From: Pseudalkalibacillus sp051842935
GTDB lineage: Bacteria > Bacillota > Bacilli > Bacillales > Fictibacillaceae
Length of the DNA: 64,000 nucleotides
Reading direction: 5' to 3'
NCBI RefSeq assembly: GCF_051842935.1
Contig: NZ_JBPXRR010000001.1
Coordinates: forward strand, 806,001-870,000
Below are positions 59,406-64,000 of this stretch, piece by piece. Under the pieces are notes generated by a model. The model was not told where the DNA came from. It worked only from the letters and a program-made list of their open reading frames with translations, and ran no database searches. Every line of letters begins with the position of its first letter. Position 1 is the first letter of the stretch. The position numbers and the translations under genes are program-made.

Positions 59406-60454
59406 AAGTGATGTTCATCTATTTATTGCTCATGTCGATTGCTTACATCTTTGCGGTCATCCTTTTCATGTTCATCTATCTCGTCATCCGAAAAACATTA
59501 AGGAATCGACGAGCAAGAAAAAAGGTCGCTTATTTCTTTTACATTTATCCGAAAGTGATTGAACACATCAAAGTAGACGGGAACCCAAGGTTACTTGAGA
59601 TCCGGAAGCGCTGGAAACGGGAAGTCGTCGCAAATGTATTGCTTGAAGCTGTTTCGACCTTCAAGGGCAGAGAAGAAATTCGACGGATCAATCAATTGTG
59701 TGAGGAGATCGGATTGACAGATGAGTTGGAGACGAAGGCCCGAGATAAGAAATGGTGGGTAGCTGCTGAGGCAACTCGTATGGCGGGTCAATTGAAGTTG
59801 GAGCGGCTTACTCCGATTCTTCTTCAGAACATGTCATCTAAGCATTACGATCTCTGGACTTCTTCTGCTAGAGCGCTCAGTCATATGCAACAATATCGAG
59901 CGTTGATTCAATTTCTCTTTGAGAATGAACATAAATTACAGAAGTGGTCGATCATTCGGATCATCGATATGTTGAAGAATTTGTCTGATGCCGATGTAGC
60001 GTACGTAATCGAAAAACTCAAGGATGCCTCACCTTTTTTACAAGGGTTATTCATTGAAATATTAGGTAAAAGCAGAGCACAGGCTGCGTTGATTTCGATT
60101 GAGGACTTTCTCGATTCAGAAGATGTGGAAACTCGGGTGAAGGCATTAAGAGCAATCGCTTCATTACAGATGACGACAAGACCGGAAAAAGTCATCAGCT
60201 TTTTGGAAAGTGAAAATTGGCTTGAGCGGTTGAATGCAATTTTGGTCATCAAATCCTGTCATCTGAAAACAGGGATGAGAGGTATTGTTCCCCTTTTGTC
60301 AGATCGTCAATGGTGGATACGCTTCAGAGCTGCAGAGACCTTGTATTCTTTAGGGAGTTCCGGTATCGATAAACTCAAAGAAACCCGTTTGATCCATGAA
60401 GATCGCTATGCAAGAGAGATGGCGGAAAGAATCTTGTACAACCATTCTAACTAG
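59402..60454 (+). CDS. Membrane-anchored HEAT-repeat protein
   Basis: A 350-residue protein with one N-terminal membrane segment (about 3-30) followed by a basic stretch (RKTLRNRRARKK) and a cytosolic solenoid of HEAT-type helical repeats (WVAAEATRMAGQLK, LWTSSARALSHM, RVKALRAIASLQ, RFRAAETLYSLG). HEAT repeats usually bind proteins. It lies between the signalling protein (four-base overlap) and the glycosyltransferase gene, so it may hold the synthase and its regulator together at the membrane. Confidence 0.8.
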   Translation: MKVMFIYLLLMSIAYIFAVILFMFIYLVIRKTLRNRRARKKVAYFFYIYPKVIEHIKVDGNPRLLEIRKRWKREVVANVLLEAVSTFKGREEIRRINQLCEEIGLTDELETKARDKKWWVAAEATRMAGQLKLERLTPILLQNMSSKHYDLWTSSARALSHMQQYRALIQFLFENEHKLQKWSIIRIIDMLKNLSDADVAYVIEKLKDASPFLQGLFIEILGKSRAQAALISIEDFLDSEDVETRVKALRAIASLQMTTRPEKVISFLESENWLERLNAILVIKSCHLKTGMRGIVPLLSDRQWWIRFRAAETLYSLGSSGIDKLKETRLIHEDRYAREMAERILYNHSN

Positions 60455-60469
60455 AAAGAGAGTGATGAC

Positions 60470-61912
60470 ATGTTAACGGATATATTTCATGTATTCAACT
60501 ATTTCATATTCTTATATGTCATCATTGTCGATGGATTTTATTTGTTTCTGTTTCTGCTGTCTTTCAAGCAGGTGAAGGAATATCTTAAACAATCTCCTTA
60601 TAGTGAAATCAAAGAATTCAGCCTGTCCAATCTGACAACACCAATTTCCATTCTTGTCCCGGCCTATAATGAAGAAAAGACAATCGTCCAAAGCGTGTAT
60701 TCACTATTACAGATCAATTACCCGGAATTCGAAATCATCATTATAAATGATGGCAGTAAGGACGGCACAATGGAGGAATTGCAACGTGAATTCTCTCTTT
60801 CGGAGCTTCCGATCTATGCTCTACGTAAGCAAATGGATACACAACCCGTCTTGGAAATGTATCGATCGACCAAATATCCTTCACTCATTGTCATTGATAA
60901 AGAGAATGGAGGTAAAGCAGATTCGTTGAATGCAGGGATCAATTTTTCCAATTATCCGTATTTTTGCAGTGTAGATGCAGATTCCATGTTAGAGCCGGAT
61001 TCCTTGATCAAAGCGATGAAACCCATGTTCGAGGGTGGCCAAAATGTTGTGGCATGTGGAGGAATCATCCGTGTCGTAAATGGATGTACAGTGGAAAATG
61101 GATATTTAAAGAAGGTCCGTCTACCTAAAAACAAGTATGCAATCAGTCAAGTGATCGAATATTTAAGATCGTTCCTGATGGGGAGGATCGGGCTCAGCAG
61201 TTTGAATAATCTACTGATCATTTCAGGTGCGTTCGGTATCTTCAGGAAGAGGGAAGTGCTGGAGGTCGGAGGTTATTCGGTCAATACCGTCGGTGAAGAC
61301 ATGGAATTGATTGTGAGTCTGCAGAAATATCTATATAAACAGAAAAGCGATGCTAAAGTTTTATTCGTACCAGATCCTGTATGTTGGACGGAAGTACCGG
61401 AAGACTTTCGAAACTTAAGCAGACAACGGACAAGATGGCAAGTAGGGCTGTTACAAACGATGGTCAAGCATAAAGATACGTTGTTCAATCCTCGATATAA
61501 GTCGATGGGATTGCTTGCGATGCCGTACTTTCTTCTAGTCGAACTGTTAGGACCGACAATTGAGTTGTTGGGACTGATTTTTGTTACATTCGGTCTGTTT
61601 TTCGACCTCGTCAATATACCATTTGCGGTCCTGTTCTTTACATTTACCCTTTTATTCGGCGTCTTCCTTTCTGTATCAGCGATTCTATTAGAAGAATACA
61701 GCTTCAGGAAGTATGAAAAGGTCAGTGACCTTCTGAAGCTTCTGTTGTTCAGTGTTTTGGAAAACTTCTGGTACCGACAATTGAACGCGTTCTTTAAAAC
61801 CTGGGGTTTTGTCCGATATTTCAAGAAAGATACTGGTTGGGGAGTGCAGAAAAGGAAGGGCTTTCACGTTGATCAAACCTCTAATTCCAGTTTCAATCAA
61901 CACCAATCGTAA
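60470..61912 (+). CDS. Processive family 2 glycosyltransferase, membrane polysaccharide synthase
   Basis: A 480-residue integral membrane GT2. One N-terminal segment (about 12-32) precedes a GT-A domain with PAYNEEKTIVQSVYS, NDGSKDGTMEEL, the DxD motif VDADSML, GEDMELIV and the QRTRW motif. This set is typical of processive hyaluronan/cellulose-type synthases. Three or four membrane segments follow (about 340-440). It would polymerise and export an exopolysaccharide. In the same operon as the degenerate GGDEF protein, like the GGDEF-GT2 pair ydaK-ydaM of B. subtilis. Confidence 0.87.
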   Translation: MLTDIFHVFNYFIFLYVIIVDGFYLFLFLLSFKQVKEYLKQSPYSEIKEFSLSNLTTPISILVPAYNEEKTIVQSVYSLLQINYPEFEIIIINDGSKDGTMEELQREFSLSELPIYALRKQMDTQPVLEMYRSTKYPSLIVIDKENGGKADSLNAGINFSNYPYFCSVDADSMLEPDSLIKAMKPMFEGGQNVVACGGIIRVVNGCTVENGYLKKVRLPKNKYAISQVIEYLRSFLMGRIGLSSLNNLLIISGAFGIFRKREVLEVGGYSVNTVGEDMELIVSLQKYLYKQKSDAKVLFVPDPVCWTEVPEDFRNLSRQRTRWQVGLLQTMVKHKDTLFNPRYKSMGLLAMPYFLLVELLGPTIELLGLIFVTFGLFFDLVNIPFAVLFFTFTLLFGVFLSVSAILLEEYSFRKYEKVSDLLKLLLFSVLENFWYRQLNAFFKTWGFVRYFKKDTGWGVQKRKGFHVDQTSNSSFNQHQS

Positions 61913-61925
61913 GGATGGATAAACG

Positions 61926-63026
61926 ATGAAATATAGATATATAGTTTTGATTATACTCACGCCTATGATTCTTTTAGCCATCCTCCCATTTCTCATCTGG
62001 CAGTTCAAACCACCGATGGAACGAGTCATTCAAGTCATTGATAAGACCGTTCCAAAGGATGATTATCGGGAACATTTAGGTTTGTTTTGGGTACTGGACC
62101 ATGAGAAGGTGAAGGACGACAAAGGTGATTATTATCAAAAGGATGAAGACTACTTCGGTTACGATCCACTTACACAGGAAGAAGATACGGGATTGACGAT
62201 TCCGGAAAACGTCGATTTGATCTATGTGGCGGATACATATGGCATCTATACGGAAGACCTGCAAGGAAAACCGACCGGAGAGCGCTCTAAACTCCTTTAT
62301 GGTGGTCTTACGATCTTTGATTGGAACAAGATTATGGCTGCAAAGAAACCGGACATCACGTTAATTTTGGAGTTCAACTCCATTGCATCTCCGACGGACG
62401 ACATAACCCGCAAAATTGTGGAGCAAGAGATGGGTTTCGAATGGAGCGGTTGGATCGGAAGGCATTTTCAGGATTTATCAAGTGATGAGATACCTCCATG
62501 GTTGAAACGGAATTATGAAAAGCAATACAACAAGGAATGGGCATTCGACGGTGATGGAATCACCTTTGTGCACGAAAGCGACCGTGTTATGGTTTTGAGC
62601 GAAAAGGATATTGATGGACGAGTCGATTTGAAGTGGACGGAAGAAGGATTCGAACATTATCCAAGCGTGATCGACAGTCATTATGATTATTGGTTCGACA
62701 TCATAACGCCTGATGCAGACATGACAGTAGAAGCAGAGTACATCATCGACTTTACTGCTACAGGAAAGCAGAAGTTGGAGGAACAAGGTTTACCGGATGT
62801 GTTTCCAGCCATCATCCATCAACCTGAGGAGCGTAAGTATTATTTTGCCGGTGACTTTGCTGATATTGCAGTCGACTACAATTCGAAATGGTACCTTCCC
62901 AGCATGTTTTACTCGATTTATTCCTTTTTCCAGCCGGATGAAGTTTTCTTCTGGGAGAATTATATCCCGATGATGGAACAGATCCTTGAAGAATCAGATT
63001 CAGATGCAGACAAGGATCTTCGATAG
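61926..63026 (+). CDS. Membrane-anchored protein of unknown function in the exopolysaccharide operon
   Basis: A 366-residue protein with one N-terminal membrane segment (about 5-27, LIILTPMILLAILPFLIW) and an extracellular domain. Recognisable runs are NVDLIYVADTYGIYTEDL, DITLILEFNSIASPTDD and EMGFEWSGWIGRHFQDL. Acidic and aromatic residues are frequent. It weakly recalls YdaL-type extracellular proteins of exopolysaccharide loci, but I do not claim homology. Thirteen bases separate it from the synthase gene and 16 from the next. A role in export or modification of the polymer is likely from context. Confidence 0.72.
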   Translation: MKYRYIVLIILTPMILLAILPFLIWQFKPPMERVIQVIDKTVPKDDYREHLGLFWVLDHEKVKDDKGDYYQKDEDYFGYDPLTQEEDTGLTIPENVDLIYVADTYGIYTEDLQGKPTGERSKLLYGGLTIFDWNKIMAAKKPDITLILEFNSIASPTDDITRKIVEQEMGFEWSGWIGRHFQDLSSDEIPPWLKRNYEKQYNKEWAFDGDGITFVHESDRVMVLSEKDIDGRVDLKWTEEGFEHYPSVIDSHYDYWFDIITPDADMTVEAEYIIDFTATGKQKLEEQGLPDVFPAIIHQPEERKYYFAGDFADIAVDYNSKWYLPSMFYSIYSFFQPDEVFFWENYIPMMEQILEESDSDADKDLR

Positions 63027-63042
63027 TGAGGAGCGTTCAGTT

Positions 63043-64000
63043 TTGAAACGATTTAAACATTTTATTCTATGGTTTCTTTTCTTATCTACATTCGGTTTTG
63101 CAGGTGGAGGATATTTTCTATTATTCTTGATCGTTCCTTTTGAAGAATGGCTCGTAAACAATGGTTCCACTCAAGAGCAAATCGATGACATCTTGAAATA
63201 CTTCGTGTTTGGTTGGATCGCTTTCGGATTCACCGTTTCGTTTGTGTATTATTGGTTTTTGATACGGAAGAAAAAACGTGTCCGGATCGCTACCGTTCTC
63301 ACAATCTTTACTACGTTGAATGCTGCTTTCGTCTTCTATTTATTCATGAATACGAATTCCGCAATCGTTGCTATGAGCAGGGGAGAAGTGGAACAAACTA
63401 CAGAACAATTGACTTTCGGACCATATCCGGATCAACCATTGTTGCAAGACTTGGAACAGCAAGGTTACGACGGTGTCATTACATTACTTAGTACTACGAT
63501 TCCGTTTGAAAATGAATTGTTGGATCAAGAAATGGAAAATGGTGACGAAGTCGGATTAACGATCCATTCCTTTCCGATGCTACCCTGGGTAGGAGATAAT
63601 GCGCAATCCATCAACGGTATCGTCGAATTATTGAAGTCCAATCCGGACAAAAGGTACTATGTCCACTGTTACTTAGGAAAACATAGAGTGGATCTGATCA
63701 AGCAGACGATCATCCAAAGGTTAGGGGAAGAAGCGGCATCAGATGATGGAGACAGAAGAATTCTGATTCAATCTGACTTTGAAAGAGGACATGTGTATAC
63801 ATTCAAGAATGAATCCATCATTTTAGGACCTTATCCCAATGAAGAGGAATGGTTCAAGCTCCTTCGGTTGAATGTGAAGGAAGTTGTGACATTATTGGAT
63901 GAATCATCTAGCTTATATGAGGAAGAGGAGAGGATCGCAAAGGAACAGGGGTTGAAACTTACTGCCTTCCAACTGGATTCGGATTCTCCAGATCTACAGC
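63043..64000 (+). CDS. Membrane protein with dual-specificity-phosphatase-like domain (3' end outside window)
   Basis: An open frame of 319 codons from a TTG at 63043 (GAGGAG nine bases upstream) to the edge. Three membrane segments lie at about 7-30, 53-75 and 81-103. A cytosolic domain follows with the tyrosine/dual-specificity phosphatase signature VHCYLGKHR (207-215; Cys209, Arg215). A second repeat begins IILGPYPNEEEWFKLL, mirroring LTFGPYPDQPLLQDL of the first, so two phosphatase-like modules may be present. Role unknown; possibly dephosphorylates a protein or lipid intermediate of the exopolysaccharide pathway. Confidence 0.75.
   Translation, partial: MKRFKHFILWFLFLSTFGFAGGGYFLLFLIVPFEEWLVNNGSTQEQIDDILKYFVFGWIAFGFTVSFVYYWFLIRKKKRVRIATVLTIFTTLNAAFVFYLFMNTNSAIVAMSRGEVEQTTEQLTFGPYPDQPLLQDLEQQGYDGVITLLSTTIPFENELLDQEMENGDEVGLTIHSFPMLPWVGDNAQSINGIVELLKSNPDKRYYVHCYLGKHRVDLIKQTIIQRLGEEAASDDGDRRILIQSDFERGHVYTFKNESIILGPYPNEEEWFKLLRLNVKEVVTLLDESSSLYEEEERIAKEQGLKLTAFQLDSDSPDLQ

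Overview
The window is chromosomal DNA from an endospore-forming Bacillaceae bacterium (genus not determined). The evidence is gene order matching Bacillus subtilis blocks: nadF-rluA-prpE, a YjbQ-like antiporter and fabI on the left; yjcF-yjcG-yjcH; ccpC-dapH-N-acetyl-DAP deacetylase-ykuS-ykuT-ykuU; ythAB and ktrC on the right. Strong AGGAGG-type ribosome binding sites, frequent TTG/GTG starts, a Spo0E-like phosphatase and Cys-rich spore-type proteins fit the same picture.

Layout. 1-8.4 kb: core genes (NAD kinase end, pseudouridine synthase, a 53-bp minisatellite, PrpE, a RodA-type SEDS protein, MgtE, K+/H+ antiporter, FabI with a probable FapR box). 8.5-31.1 kb: a large polysaccharide locus. 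It has a PIG-L deacetylase, several nucleotide-sugar enzymes (two UDP-sugar epimerase-type SDRs, a UDP-xylose synthase type, UDP-galactopyranose mutase, and a three-enzyme 6-deoxy-HexNAc pathway), a methyltransferase, eight GT2 proteins in the glycan operons plus GT4 and CgeB-type transferases, a PAPS-type sulfotransferase, and a sat-permease-cysC set that would make PAPS. 31.1-34.8 kb: unrecognised proteins that look like spore-surface components. In B. subtilis the interval between fabI and yjcFGH holds the spore crust genes (cotO, cotZYXWV), so this locus probably builds the spore surface glycan, here apparently sulfated.

34.8-41 kb: MBL hydrolase, DUF421 protein, yjcF/G/H, a PgpA-like protein, tRNA-Val, three small seven-Cys proteins and a Spo0E-like gene. 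41-57.4 kb: CorA, an MFS exporter, VOC and TSUP proteins, CcpC and the acetylase branch of lysine/DAP synthesis, YkuS, ChaB, MscS, 2-Cys peroxiredoxin, a heterodimeric ABC exporter, cytochrome bd (with a Rex-type operator) and KtrC. 57.8-64 kb: a five-gene operon, running off the window, that joins a protein of degenerate receiver and GGDEF domains to a HEAT-repeat membrane protein, a processive-type GT2 synthase, an anchored protein of unknown function and a membrane protein with a dual-specificity-phosphatase-like signature. It probably makes and controls a second, vegetative exopolysaccharide.

Most start codons were chosen by ribosome-binding-site position. Functions come from motif recognition and remembered gene order only; no search was run.
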